Shown: piece by piece, positions 22,590-37,195 of the stretch
Numbering within the stretch: position 1 is the stretch's first letter
Layout of the letters: each line of letters begins with the position of its first letter
DNA from: Phaeosaccion multiseriatum
Taxonomy: Eukaryota; Ochrophyta, other classes
Length of the DNA: 64,000 nt
Direction: 5' to 3'
Assembly: GCA_965112735.1 (NCBI GenBank)
Contig: OZ218950.1
Coordinates: 992,001-1,056,000 of the forward strand
Notes under the pieces: generated by a model
What the model was told of the DNA's origin: nothing
Seen by the model: the letters and a program-made list of their open reading frames with translations, nothing else
Databases searched by the model: none
Program-made: the position numbers and the translations under genes

Positions 22590-23528
22590 TGGGCATACCC
22601 CAATCCTGGCATCCCCTTACCTTGGTCCAGCCCAGGAGGTAGGAGCGTATGGCCCTTTGCTGGGGGGTGCTGCTCTTTGCAAAGACAAGAGCGATCATCT
22701 CTTGAAGGTCAATGTCGCCCGAGTTATCGAGATCAAGAGTGCCGAACTTAATGTGTCCGAACATCTTGCCGTGTTTGGAGTGCTGTGCCACTCGGGAGAA
22801 CTCCTTTTGTTGTGAGTATCAGGGAGAAGGGAGGGAGGGAGGGAGGGAGGGAGGGAGGGCATGTCAGTCATCAGCTCATCATCCTTCCCCCCCCGCCTTG
22901 CGCGTCCGTCCATGCGTGTGTGTGTGTGCGTGCGTGTGTGCGTGCGTGCGTGCTTGTATACGTGTGTGTCTGCATGTATGCGTGTGCGTGCGTGCGTCTG
23001 CCCCATACCTTGTAAGTGATCTCTCCATCTCCGTCGCAGTCCATGTCCATAAACACGAGTCCCAGTGCCTCCACCTGTGAGTGAGTGAGTGAATCACCAA
23101 CATGCGAAGAGGCAAGGAAGAAGATCGGGCAAAGAGAATATGAGAGAGAGAGCGGGTCTACGCTTGCCACGCAGCGGGGTCAATCGAAAGTGCCCGACCG
23201 AATGGCGATGATGAGAGTCACAGATGGTCCGGCTACCACAGGAAGGACCAACTCGCCAAGCGTAGTTCACGACATTCACCAATGTGTGGGGCTTGTCTCG
23301 GCCTTACGTACCTCCTTGATGGAGGCTCCTCCCATCTGCTTGCTGAGCTCAGCCAATGAGTCCACCGTTACCTCCGGCCCCTTCTTCCTGCCCTGCTGCG
23401 ACTGCTGCTTTATGAGGGAAGGAGAGGGGAAGAGAGAGAAGGGACGGTGGTAGGAGGTTAAGCATCTCTCTCTTTCTCTCGTTCTTTCTCTTCCTCTCTC
23501 TCTCTTAATCCCGTTCTTTCTCTTTCGT

Positions 23529-23560
<32 letters not shown>

Positions 23561-23697
23561 GTCACTTCTTGAACAGCGACTCTTTCTTGTGAAACCGACC
23601 CTCACCTCTTTTGGCCTTTGCTTGCCCGCTGCTTGTGCGCGATGCCTCTGATATTTCTCCTGTATCACACACACACACACACAAACAAACAAACAAG

Positions 23698-23751
<54 letters not shown>

Positions 23752-26700
23752 CGCACACAATGGGATAGAGGGACACGTCATGCACGTACGCACACGCACT
23801 CGAAACGGACAGCGGCAAGAAGCAAAAGTACAGCACGCTCGATGGATGGATGACGTGTCAACGCCTGCCCATATGCCCGCCCAGAGAAGCCTACCTACCC
23901 ATATACCTGCCCGTATGCCTACCCATGTGCCCTGCCCCCACACGCCTGCCCCATATGCCTACCCATGCATACGCCTGCCCCATATGCCTACCCATGCATA
24001 CGCCCACCCATGTCTTTGCCCACACACGCGCGCCCCCTACACTTACCCGTTCCCGCCACTTGCCACTCCGCCTGTAGGCCGCTTCGCTCATCTCCTCCAG
24101 CAGGGCTTTCTCCGTGCTGATGGCTTCGTCGAACCTCGCCTAGCAGTGAGAGACCAGGGGAGGAAAGTACAGCAGTTGGTGATACGGAGATAGGGTAGTG
24201 AGAGCAGATTACAAGAGATTTCAGGGTGTGACACAGTCAGGGGCGAAGCGAAAGGCAACAACACAAGGTGAGGTGCACGCGTGGGTCAAGGAGAAGCGCT
24301 GCCAGGAGCGAGTGAGCCAACTAATAGCAAATATTAAGTCAAATTGTAAGTCAACAGAAAGCAGGGCAACTTCTGCCAACAAAACAGGTAGATACACAGT
24401 AGATGAGAACAAACCTGTACGGCAAGCCACTTGTCCTTAAGCCGGCGGTGCTCTTCTGCCGATGATGCCTCTTCTGCTACGGCTGCTGTTGCTGCTGCTG
24501 TTCCTGCTCCTGCTGTCTCTTGTTGCCCCTGTTGCTGGAAGGGGAGGCGGGGGGGGGACAGAGGGAGGAAGGGGAGGGGGGAGGGAGGGGGGGGAGTAGA
24601 GGAAGTGTGCCGGTCAATCAGTCAGTCAGTCAGTCAGTCAGCAAAGGAAGGAAGGAAGGAAGGAAGGAAGGAAGGAAGGAAGGAAGGAAGGAAGGAAGGA
24701 AGGAAGGAAGGAAGGAAGGAAGGAAGGAAGGAAGGAAGGAAGGAAGGAAGGAAGGCCACGGAATACCCAGGGAAGAGACAGAGAGGAGGATGTCGACCAT
24801 AGTGAGAGACACTTCGAACCCAACGGAGTGGGGCCCGCCCTGCTGTTTGGGTGAGGGGTGTGTGGGGAGGACTGGGGGAGGAAGAAGAAGGGAGCCCCCC
24901 CACAAAAACCCTTTGAAAGCTAATTCCGAACTGAAACTCATATGGACGGCAGCACTGGCACTCACACGAAGGCCACTCTCCGACTGTGGCTGCGACTGAG
25001 GCACCGGACGGAGGAGAGGGACATTCTTCCTCCCCCTCTTCTTTGAAGGAAGGTGGTGGTGGTGCTGCTGTATCACCAACTGCTGCTGCAGCGGGAGCGG
25101 TGGGTGGTGCACCGCTTGGTGCGCGTGTTCCTCATCCGTCATGGACAGTGTCATAGACGTTGTGCCATTGGTGTCAGCACTAGCACCAACACCGGCACCA
25201 CCAACACTAGCATTGCTCGTCCCTAGAGTGCTGATAGTCGTTGTCGCCGTTGTCCACACAGACGCCCCTCCCCCAGCCCCAGCCCCAGCAGTTGGTGATA
25301 CACCAGCCCCAGCATCAGTCGTGGCACTAGCCCCTCCTTTGACGAGTGGGGACAGCCCTCCTCCGCCGGACCTTTGCTGTATCACCAACTGCTGTTGCTG
25401 CCGCTCCTCCTGTCTCTTGTCTCGGTGGTGCTGATAGCCCCTCTTGGCTCGATGCAGGCGTTGGGCTCGCCTGCTTCGTGCGTTTCTGTTGGGTGAGATC
25501 GGAACGGGATGTGCAGGCAGAGGAATGGGGACCCCCCCGAGGCAAGGCGGGTGGCAGTGGATGGCAGTGGATGGCAGTGGATGATAGGGGAATGGCAGTG
25601 GATGATAGGGGGATGGCAGTGGATGGCAGTGGATGGCAGTGGATGGCAGTGGATGGCAGTGGATGGCAGTGGATGGAGCGGATGGCAGTGGATGGCAGTG
25701 GATGGCAGTGGATGGCAGTGGATGGCAGTGGATGGCAGCGGATGGCAGCGGATGGCAGCGGATGACAAGGGAAAGTATTAGCTTCAGTTTCTTTCTAAAT
25801 TCAGTCCTCACCCTCACCCTCACCCTCACCCTCACCCCCACCCTCATCCTCACCCTCGTCCTCACCTGGCCAAGGAGGGTAGCTTTTGACGGAGGAAGGT
25901 GCTAAGGGGAGTAAGATCAGCGATGTCTTGGTCACGCTTCTGCACACTTGCGGACACTCCGCCACACCCCGGTAGGGCTGCTGCTTGGCACCAAACGGGA
26001 GGGAGGGAGGGAGCAAGGGAGGAAGGGGGGTTTAAGGGGGATTGTAGTACGCACGGGATGGGTCGATGCACTCTCTCTCTTTCTCTCTCTCGCTGCCCCT
26101 CCCCCTCTCTGTCTCTCTCTCCTCTGTCCCTCTCTCTCTCTCTCTCTCTCGCACCTCTCCTGAGGCGCTCCTTTTCCATGGAGGAGTACATGACCGCTCC
26201 TCGAGTGTTGTGATAAGCCTCCAGCGGCTTGTCGGGCTCCACAGGTGGATGCTCCGATGGCGGCGGGGGCGGCTGTTGGGGCCTTCCGTACAGATCCATG
26301 TTGCTCCCCACAGAGGCTGTGAATGGTACGACGAGGTGGGTGGGTGGGTGCGTGGGTTAGCAGTTGGTGATACGGCAGTTGGTGGTACAGCAGTTTTTTG
26401 TTATCTGTGACTCACCTGAGGCGGACAGCGAGCCCGTCTCGGACCCGTCGAGGCTGAGGGAGGTGATGAAGGTATTGTCGCCGAGGGAAGTGTCGCTTCG
26501 AGAGCTGTGAAACAGGCCCAGAGACTCATCCTGCTGTATCAGCAACTCCTTCCCCTCCTGCTGCCGCTGCTGCTGCTGCTGCTGCTGCTGCTGCAGCTGC
26601 TGCTCTGCCGCGTGTGCACGTGACGGGCTGACGCTGGCGGACCCCGACAGCACGACCTTACGCTCCTCCCTCTCCACCTCCTCCACCACTTGGCGGGAGA

Positions 26701-27070
26701 AGATCTGTCAGTGGCGCCGTGTGTGCAAGCGGGCGTGGATGTGGGTGCGTGCGTGTACAGTGGACGGCAGAGGGGCGGCCAAGCCAAGCCCAAGCCAGCC
26801 CGGCGGGGGGGGGGTGGAGAGAGAAGTGCTGAGTGTCAGGACATGCGCAGAAATGCCCATTGCGCTCCTTGGCCACCGCCACGGTGCTGTACCACCAACT
26901 GCTGTACGATACCACCGACTGCTGTATCACCAACCGCTGTAGCACTCACCTCGAAGTGTCGCAGCTCGGCTCGGCTGCGGAGACCCTTCGCGCTGAGGTC
27001 CTGTGGAGAGGAGGAGGAGAGGAATGAAGTGGCAGAAAGGAAGGGGGGGGTTGAGAGAGAAGAGAGAGAC

Positions 27071-27102
<32 letters not shown>

Positions 27103-30100
27103 CGAGAGAGAGATACAGAGAGACAGACAGACAGACAGATAGACAGAGAGACAGACAGAGAGACAGACCGAATACCCCATACCCCCCCACGCTGTATTAC
27201 CCCCGTACACTACATCCTGACATTACGTAATGCTTAGGTCGATTCCCGTAAGTCAACATATTGCCCTGCACCGCACCGCGCCATACCGTATCTATCGTAC
27301 CGTACCGTACCGTACCTGGCACATCCATACGTCTGCTCTGTCGCTGCGCTGGCTCTCTGTGTCGTGCAGGTTGAGGTCTCCGAGTTGAGATCCAGGCTCG
27401 TAGTGGCGGGCACCCACCTGGGGAGAGCGAGGAGGGGGGGCGATTTCTCAATTTTTTTAATGTGGGATGGGTCGATTTTTGGAGATGCAGTTGGATAGCA
27501 GACAGTGAGCAAATAGAAGAGCGATTATAGAGACTAGGAGTTGTAGTCGTCTTAAGGAGGAGGGGGCAAGAGGGGGGGGGGGGGGTGAGAGAGATCGTTT
27601 CTACGGTGGAACTTTCTGGGGAACAGTCTTTTTCTCAAGTGTCGATCTATCTGTCCATGCTGACCCCTTTGTCACCCAACCCTTTGTCCCTCACCCCTCA
27701 CCCCTCCCTCCCTACCTCCCTCCATCCCTCCCTCCCTCCATCCCTCCCTCCCTCCCTCCCTCTCTTCCTCCCTCCCTCCCTCCCTCCCTCCCTCCCTCCC
27801 AACTAACCTTCATATGAGACAACGCCCACAGCCGCAGACTGCCATCGCTGCTCGATGTAACCGCCATATTCGTATCGCTGAGACACGTCATGGATATCAC
27901 AGGCAGGCCCTGATGGGCTACCCAGCTCAGCGATGGCAACAGACGGAGGACGCACGGCGAGACCACTACTCGCCCCTTGCCGCCCCTTCCCTCCTTCTCA
28001 CCTCCTCCTCCTCCTCCTCCTCCTCCTCCTCCTCCTCCTCCTCCTCCTCCTCCTCCTCCTCCTCCTCCTCCTCCTCCTCCTCCTCCTCCTCCTCCTGCTC
28101 CCCCTCCTCCTCCTCCTCCTCCTCCTCCTCCTCCTCCTCCTCCTCCTCCTCCTCCTCCTCCTCCTCCTCCTCCTCCTCCTCCTCCTCCTCCTCCTCCTCC
28201 CCCTCCTTCTTTCCTCCCTTCGGCTCCTCCTCCTCGTCCCCGTTCTCTTCCTTCTCCCTCTCCCCCGCTGGCCATTGCACTGGTAGAGCCGTTGCCCTCT
28301 CGGACCCCAGCCTCCCGACGTCCCCCGTGATCTCCCCGACTCGGAATCCCTCCTCCTCCTACGCCTCCTTCCGTCTGCTGCCGTCTTCCACCCTTTTCCT
28401 CTGACGCTTTCACTCTCGCGCCCCTCACCGCCCCCTCTGCGCTCATCCCTTCCCCTCCTTGTTCCCCTCCTTCTTCCCCACCTTCTTCCCCTCCTTCGTC
28501 CCCTCCTTCTCCCTCTCCTTCTTGCCCTCCTTCTTGCCCTCCATCGGCATCTTCTACTCCTCTTCCTCTTCTTGTGCCCCCCCCCCTGCTTTGCTTCTCC
28601 AGTGGCTCCTCTTTGCCTGTGAGCCCCTTCCCCTTCTTCTCCTCCTTCTCCTCCTTCTCACACTCCCCCTCCTCCTTCTCCTCCTCTTCCCCCCCCTTAA
28701 TCTTCCCCTCGTTCTTCTCTTGGCCTTTCTCCTCCATCCTTTTCCCCTCCTCCTCCTCCTCCGTCTTCTCACCCCCCTCCATCTCCCCCTCGTCCTTCTC
28801 CTCGTTCTCCACCTCCACCCCCACGTTCTCCTCCGCCACCCCCTTCTTCCCATCCACCTCAGCGCTGGTCGTGTCTTCACCGCCGCCACGAAGCGATACC
28901 ACACTTCGTCCACTCTCACCTCCGCTCTCCCTCTTTGTACATAGGGACACCCCCACCTTCTCCTTGACTCCCTCCTCCTTCTGCTCCCTCTGCTCCTGTC
29001 CTTCCCTCTGCTGTCTTCCTTTATGGTCACCACCACCACCACCGCCACCGCTATCGTCGCCCTCCAGACTATCTCCTCCTCCTCCGCCCCCCCCTGCTCC
29101 TCCTCTCCCTCCTCTTCCTCCTCCTTCTCCTCCTCCTTCTCCTCCTCCTCCTCCTCCTCCTCCCTCCCCTGGTGTCTGTTGTCGTTGCTCATGCCCTAAG
29201 CACATTCTAGAGACACACCACTTCCCCGTGGCTGCGGCAGGGGCATCTGCATGCACCATTTGGCGCTTCTTGAAGGCTCTCTGCAGGCAGCACCAGTGAG
29301 CTGAGAGGGAGGGAGGGAGGGAGGGAGGGAGGGAGGGAGGGAGGGAGGAAGGGAGGGAGGGAGGAAGGAAGGGAGGCAGGATGAAAGGCAGTCGAAAGAA
29401 GGAATAGAGCTGTTAGTCTCGGGCATGAAGCCTGGTAAACAGCCCTTCTGGCGAGCGAGTAGAGAAGACGGGTTCAGCTAGACTGAGAAAGAGAGAAGAA
29501 TCATGGCTTGGTACCGCATTACAATGCAACCCGCCTCTGTCCCTAACCCTCCTTCCTTCCCCTCCCTCCTTCCTTCTCCTCCCTCCTCCTCGTCCTCCCT
29601 CCCTCCCTCCCTCCCTCCCTCCTTTCCTCCCCCTCACCTTCGAAGGAGTCAAAGATGGTGGCGAGTCTCCATCTGCACACAGTCCCCCCAAAGTCCGCGG
29701 CGTAGACACTGAGCTTATGTCTCGCCGCCGTCCTTCGATACGGAGCAGAGGAGTGATGGGGAAGACGTGCGATATCTCGCATCCGAGATTCAATGTCGAT
29801 GCCGCCGGTCGCTGCGGTGAGGAGGTAGTGGGGCCTGTTGGTTCTTCGCGGCGGCTTTCCGTCATGGCCATCTGGGTCTTCGTGGTCATCATCGTCGTCG
29901 TCCTCCTCCTCTCCCCCCTCTTCTTCTCCCCCCGCTCCGCGCCCTCGCCGCTCCCGCCGAGCCTCCTCCTCGGCCGCTTCCTTCTCCTCCTCCTCCCGCT
30001 CATGGCGCTGTTGTTGGCGTTCGAGCTGCTCCTTCTCTTGCCGTTGTCGCGCACGATGCCTTCGCTGCAGTCTTCGCTGCTGCTCTTGCTCTGTCTCTTG

Positions 30101-30803
30101 CTGCACATCACCATCATCCGCATCATCATGCTGTACATGATCCTCTGCTGCTGCGGATCTGCTAGAGCTGGTGCTGACGCTGCTACTGCTGCTGGCACTA
30201 CTACTGCTACTACTGCAACTGCTCCTGCTGCTACTACTACTGCTACTACTGTCACTATCGCTACTACTGCTACTCCCCTCCTCACTCTCAATGTCGATGT
30301 CGAGATGAATGTCGAGGTCGACATCGTCGGGGTCCTCTTGACTGTCATCCAGTGCCTTCTTGATGGCCGTCCTCTGTGTTGGGCCCTTGAGCATGGGCCA
30401 AGACGGTATCACCGCATTATCCTTGCTTCCCTCCTCCAATGCCCTCCTCACCAAGTCGGCCAAAGCCCTGTGTGGTTGCTTCTTGTCGTTGCTGCTGCTC
30501 TGCTTGCTCTCCGATGCCTTCTTCCTGCGCCTGCTCACACTCGTCTTCCTCTTCCCCTTCTTCACCCTCTCTTTCTCCCTCTGCTTCTCCTTCTCATCTT
30601 CCTGCTCCCCTCCCATACTCTTCTCCTTCTCCTTCTCTTTCTTCTCCTTCTCCTCCTTGTGGGTCCCTTTCTCAGCTCCTCCTCCTCCTCTGCTCCCCAG
30701 AGACGCTCCATCGCCTGCTGCTCCTGTATCACCAGCTTCAGTACTTCCACCCTCCTGCATGCGCAAGAGGGGTTCTTCCTTGTGGCGATGATGGTGGTGG
30801 CGA

Positions 30804-30837
<34 letters not shown>

Positions 30838-33800
30838 GGTGGTGGTGGTGGTGGTGGTGATGATGCTTCTTTCTCTGCCGCTGCAGCCTCAAATGCATAA
30901 CCGAGAGCAGCGGCGGGGCAGGAGGAGCCGTCCCAAGCTGAAGCACGAGGGTGAAGAGCATGGTGCCCCTGAGGAGGAGGAGGAGGAGGAGGACGAGTTA
31001 AACTGAAACTGAACCTGAAATTGAAATTGAAACTGAGACTGAAACTGAGATGAGACTCACACACAATCACCCACCCACACATACACACAGACATACGTAA
31101 AGCATACGTAAGGCATACGTAACATGGCGCATAGCAGATGGAAGTGCACTCGTACCTGTCTCCCTGCCGTCCTGTCCCTCCGTCCCTTGCCAGCGACGAT
31201 CCCATCCTGACACCAGTGCTCACGGCTTCCTCCGCCGCCACCGAGGCATACGACAGAGCCCATACATTGACCATGCCCGCGGTGTCCGAGGCGATGAGGA
31301 GGGGCGACGACGGCACCCACAGCATCGAGGTGATCTCCCCCAAGTGGCCCCCTGTAATGCCTCCGTCGTAGTGTAGTGTCCTGCTGTGCCACACCCGCAG
31401 GTCGTTGCTGCTGGCGGTGGCCATGAGGGAAAGTTCCGTGGTGATCTCCATGGCACCAATCCCCCCGGGGCTACCCCCGTCCCCGTGGGCGGATTCCAAC
31501 ACGCGCACTTGACTAAAGGTGTTGGTATACATGTCATGGCGAGAGAACACCACCCTTCCATCAGCCCCTGCAGACACCAGATGACCTTGGCCATCAATGT
31601 AACGTAAAACCGTTACGTGCCCCAAATGCACCCCCCTTGCCTCTGCCAACACAGACCCCGTCACCACGTTTCGCACCGTGATGGCCCCGTTGGCCGAGCC
31701 CACGAAAAGCCTCTTTTGGGTGGGAGAGTCCGTGGCCATGGCTGTTATCGTCGAGTTATGCTCGACTTCCAACACCGGGTCGCTATACTGAACGTTCCAA
31801 TAGAGTAGAGCTTGCCCCGCCGCCGCCAGCATGTTCTTGGACTTGTCGTCGTAGAGTACCATTTGTGCGGGCGCGTGCGCTTTAAATATGTGCCGAGCCC
31901 TTACGTAAGTGGTGGTGGCTTGCCCCCGCACCAGCAAGTCGGGCCATACCTCTGACACACTCTGTCCGTAACGGTCGCTATCCTCCTTTCTGTCGCCGTT
32001 GTTTCTCTTCTTGTGCCCTCTTCCCCCTCCTCCTCCTCCTCCTCCTCCTCCTCCTCCTCCTCCTCCTCCTCCTCCTCCTCCTCCTCCTCCTCCTCCTCCT
32101 CCTCCTCCTCCTCCTCCTCCTCCTCCTCCTCCTCCTCCTCCTCCTCCTCCTCCTCCTCCTCCTCCTCCTCCTCCTCCTCCTCCTCCTCCTCTCATACCAC
32201 GACGACCTTTTTGCCTCCACAGCACCCCAAAACCAAGAATGTCTCCAATGCCAGGCTCCCACTGCGTCACATCGAAGCGTTGCAGAATATCCGCACTATC
32301 ACTGTTGCTCTGGGAGATGTCGTATATGTGAAACACGCCGCCTCTGTCGCCGGTAATGGCCCGCACCTGAGCCCCTCTGCGATTGTCCAAGAAAGACATG
32401 ATGTGTATGTCAACAATCGCGCTGGTGTGACCTAGAAGAGAGCACCAGCGGCCTTGTGTGGTGACACAAATCACAGATGCCTCCACCTCGTGTGATAACA
32501 ACGCGAGAAGGTTGTTGTGGACGGCCATGGTACGGACGGGGACCTTCCATGTGAACTCTCCTGCTCGTTCGAAGGTTTCCGCGTCCCAGAGCTTCACCAC
32601 TCTGTCCCAGCTGAGGGGGCAGGGAGGGGAGGGCAGGAGGGAGCGAGGGGAGGGCAGGAGGGAGCGAGGGGAGGGAGGGGAGGGGAGGGAGGGGAGGGAG
32701 GGGAGGGAGGGGAGGGAGGGGAGGGACGGGAGGGAGGGGAGGGAGGGGTGGGAGGGGTGGGATGCGGAAGAGAGGGTAGGAGGGGGGGTAAGAGGGAAAA
32801 AGGGGAAGATGGAGGCTCGGAGCGGAGGTGAGACAGGGAGGCGGCGGTGACCAGGTGAGGGAGGGAGGGAGGGAGGGGTAGAGGGAGAGAGATGTAGAAG
32901 TGGGAAGGGTTCTCCCTCCTCTCCACAATGATGACCAATGATGACCCATCATCACCTGCTGGAAGCAAGCTGGCGGTGCTGCGGCAAGTATACGATGTCC
33001 GTTATGAGCTCTCGGTGGGCCTTCTTGATGGTGGACATGCGCACCTGTCACAAGTCAACAAGCCGCAGTAGGTCAACAAGTCATCCGTCACCATAGCGTC
33101 GATAAGGTAAGGATCAGCAGTTTGTGCATCCATCAGTCAGTCAACAATCAGTACGTCACAACAACCCCCCTTCCCACACACACACACGATTTACATGATT
33201 CTTAGAATGACCCCCATGAATGAAAAAGTCACTGAAGGACCCCCTGCCCGGGGGGGCAGAGACACTTGCACATACACGCACACGCACATGCACATGCACG
33301 CACACACCCACACCCACCCACACACCCACACACACATACACACAATTTCAGTGTCTTAGGTGACTCCTATAAGTCAACAAAGTGTTACCCTTCCCCCGCT
33401 GCTCCCTGACCTGTTTATCCAGGTCCCAGGCACTGAGATGGCCATCCATCCCCGCCGTAATGAGGTAACCGTCCTCGCCGTGAGGAATCCATCTCACCAC
33501 ATGCTGAGTGCAGCGGGCAGAGAAGCCAAAGGCCCAGCTGCACGTGTCGCTGGCAGGGTTGTAACGCCAAACGGAGATGCTGTAGTCGCTGCACGTCATT
33601 ACCACGAGCCCTTTGGGAGGGACGTATTCGAGGGCCATGGCACAGTAGAAGCTGTCCTGTGGGTGGGGGTATATGGGCACAGCAGCGCATAGGCATTACA
33701 TAAGCATTACGTGATTAGTTTGTTTATTCGAGAGGCATGGCACAGTAGAAGCTGTCCTGTGGGTGGGGGTATATGGGCACAGTAGCACATAAGCATTACA

Positions 33801-36205
33801 TAAGCATTGCGTGATTAGTGTGTAATCGAGGGGCAGAAGAAGTCTTGTGGGGGCATACGTGGTCACAGCGGATAAGCATTACAGAAATATTACACAAGCA
33901 TTACGTGATGTACATGAAGTAAGGATGTGACGTGAGTACATCGGGCTATGGCACACTACGAGTTGTTCTGTGGGGCCGTCATCACAACACGCATGCACAC
34001 ACATACAAACACACGTACACACCCACACAGCGGAGACACACAGGCGCGGACTACACACACATGTACACACACATACATATGCACATACACGCATACGTAT
34101 ACACACACACATCCAGCACCCACGCGCACACACACATACATATATACACATGTTGCAAAGCACATACGTAAGTATTGCATGCCGTAGCCTTTTCTTGAGA
34201 TTACTGATACTTACGGTGTTGGTGGAGGGGCAAGCACTGAGGGTGGGGAACGTCATCATGAGGGCAGGGTGGAGGATCTGCACGTCATGACCAGTGTCTC
34301 TGTCGACAAGCCTGGGGGCCAAGAATACGAGGGGAGGGAGGGAGGGGTAGAGGGAGGGAGGGAGCGAGGGAGGAAGGGAGGGGTAGAGGGAGGGAGTCAG
34401 GAGACATAGAGAGAGACAGAGAGCCGTAGTGAGTGAGCAAGTGAGTGAATGAGGGGAAGGGTAGGCCCAACCATCCTTGCCCTCCCGTCCTTGCTTGCCG
34501 GACCATACCTTGCCAGCGGACTCTGGGCCTCGAGCACTATCAAACGACTCATCTCCGATGTGCACAAGATGGCTGAGAGCCTCCGTGCATGGATGGCAAA
34601 CTTGCTTTTATGCGTCTCTCCCTGATAGCGAAGCGCCTGGTCAGCCCAACACAAGTGCTGCTGCACTGTGGTGTTCTGATGCATGCCGGCCTCTACCCAA
34701 AATGACGTGAATTGCTCCAGCGGCATGTGCTCTCCTCCTCCGTCGCCATCGCCGCCACCAACGTCGGAGGAAGAGGACGAGGAGGAGGATGCCCCTTCCC
34801 CTCCTCCCGTGGGGTCTTTCTCGCAGATTTGGTCCCACAAGTCCACCAATAAGCTTGTGCGTGTAATATGTCAATAGGTGGGTGGGTGGATGAATGTGTG
34901 TGTGTGGGGGGGGGTGGGTGGGTGGGTGGATGTTTGTTTATGTGTGTGCGGGTAGATGATTGTGCGTGCGTGTGTGTGTGTGTGTGCGTGTGTGTGTGTG
35001 TGCGTGTATGAGTATGGAGAGTGACGGTCAACGAGGTGAGACGGTGGGAAAGGAGAGAAGAGACCTTTAACATGATACGATACTATCGATTGTTAACCAC
35101 TAACATCGTAACATCATAACATCGATTGTTGACCATTAATATCATAACATCGAAAGCGAACGACAAGTACACGCCTCTCACTCCACTGCCGACTGCACCC
35201 ACCCACCCACCCACCCATCCACTCATAGAGACCATTCCCTTGGGATGAGCACCGGACAACAAAGGAAGTCAAACTCACCTTCATCTTACTACAAACCAAC
35301 AACAACAACAACCTACCCTTCCTATCCACAGCAAAGAAATACCCAACCAGAGCCTAACCCCTAACATCCCCAACAAACCCAAACTCAAAACTTACTGAGC
35401 CTAACAAACCCAAACTCAAAACTTACTGAGCCTAAAACCCCAAACGAACTCACCTCATAAGCTGCACCCTCTGATGCTTGGGCCTGAGCGCCGCATGACT
35501 CCCAAATATCATCTTGAGCATCGTTCGCAGGAAGTGCTGTTTGGAAATGCCGGAGCTCCGTCCTCCTCGCCGCCCTCCCTTGCCGTGATGGAGGGCAGAG
35601 GGGTTGTGTGTGTGATGGGCGTTACGCAATACGCTGTGAATGGAGCTTAGTTGCTTCGTCTCGTCATCGTCTGCTTCCCCCCCCCCTCCTCCTCCTCCTC
35701 CTCCTCCTCCTCCTCCCCCACCACCACCACCACCACCACCACCCCCTCCTCCTCCTTCTCCACCTTCTCCGCCTTCTCCTTCTCCTCCTCCTCCTCCTCC
35801 TCCTCCTCCTCCTCCTCCTCCTCCTCCTCCTCCTCCTCCTCCTCCTACCCTCCCCAGAGTTGGCGGCCCGAGAGGGAGTCCGCCCCCCCCCCTCCCTCCA
35901 ACTTGACCCAAGTTATGCAGAGCTCCTGGCTCCAGCGTTTGCCTCATCGTATCGGAGAAGGCGGGCAGGTGATGCATCGTCTCCGCGAATGCGTCCACCT
36001 CCTCTACATCCACGTCGTCGCCAGCACCAGCAGTGTCCCCACTGGCGACGCCATTCACGTCCAGCGCAGTTGCCATCTGTGTCTGCGTCACCTTCCTGTC
36101 CAGTGACGTTCCACTTCTCCTCAACTCGCCGGAGTCCATGGCTGATGGCTGGGCTGCAGTCAGCAAGTCCACCCCCCCGTGCTCCTCACCACCACCACCA
36201 CCACC

Positions 36206-36239
<34 letters not shown>

Positions 36240-37149
36240 TCATCATTATCCTGGTCAGTATCGCCATCTCTAGCACCACCAGCGTCTGCCGCCTCCAGGC
36301 CTTCCTGTTGCTCCCAGAGAGCTTTCCCGAGCTCCTCAGCTGCGTTTCCGGGCAAAATCTGAACAATGTCGAACACCTGGAAGGTTGGAAGGTTGGTGGG
36401 TAGGTAAGTAGGTAGGTAGGAAGGAAGCAGGAAGGAAGATAGGTAGGTAGGTAGGTAGGTAGGTAGGTAGGTAGGTAGGTAGGTAGGTAGGTAGGTAGGT
36501 AGGTAGGAAGGTTGGTAGGTAGGTTGGTAGGTAGGTTGGTAGGTAGGTAGGTTGGTAGGTTGGTAGGTAGGTAGGTAGGTAGGTAGGTAGGTAGGTAGGT
36601 AGGTTGGTAGGTAGGTAGGGAGGGAGGGAGGGAGGTTGGTTGGTAGGTAGGTAGGTAGGTAGGTAGGTGGGTGGGTGGGTGTGGTGTGGTTAGGTGTGGT
36701 GTGGTTAGGTGTGGTTGGGTAGGTGGGTAGGTGGGTGCCTGTGTGGGATGTGTCTGTGTGTGTGTGTGCGTGGGCGGGTAGTGGGCCGGTCTGTTGGGTC
36801 CCAAAAAGGGGATGGCGTTGAAGGGGAGGGGCGGTAGCAGCACGCGGGCACAGCAAGCATGACGAGAACATGACCCTCAACCTGAAACGCAAACTGACCT
36901 TCCTAGTAAGGAGCTCCTGTCCGTGGAGGGTGATGTCACTTATCCACCTCTTTTGATAGAGTTGGGCCAGGACGATCATACTGTCCTTGGTGGCCAAGCC
37001 CCCGACTGCAATGGCTGCTTGGTACTCCCACCCCGCGGCTGTTGATGGCGTGGGGGTATGCGGGTGATTGTGGAGCAGAGACGAGAGAGAGAGAGAGGAG
37101 ACGGATGGAGGGAGGAGGAGGAGAGAGAGAGAGAGAGAGAGAAAGAGAA

Positions 37150-37195
<46 letters not shown>

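Noticed and set aside
35608-36273. Plus-strand frames with Pro/Ser/Leu/His runs
   Set aside because: Antisense shadow of the minus-strand exon 36376-35454, which has consistent phase and flanking splice sites.
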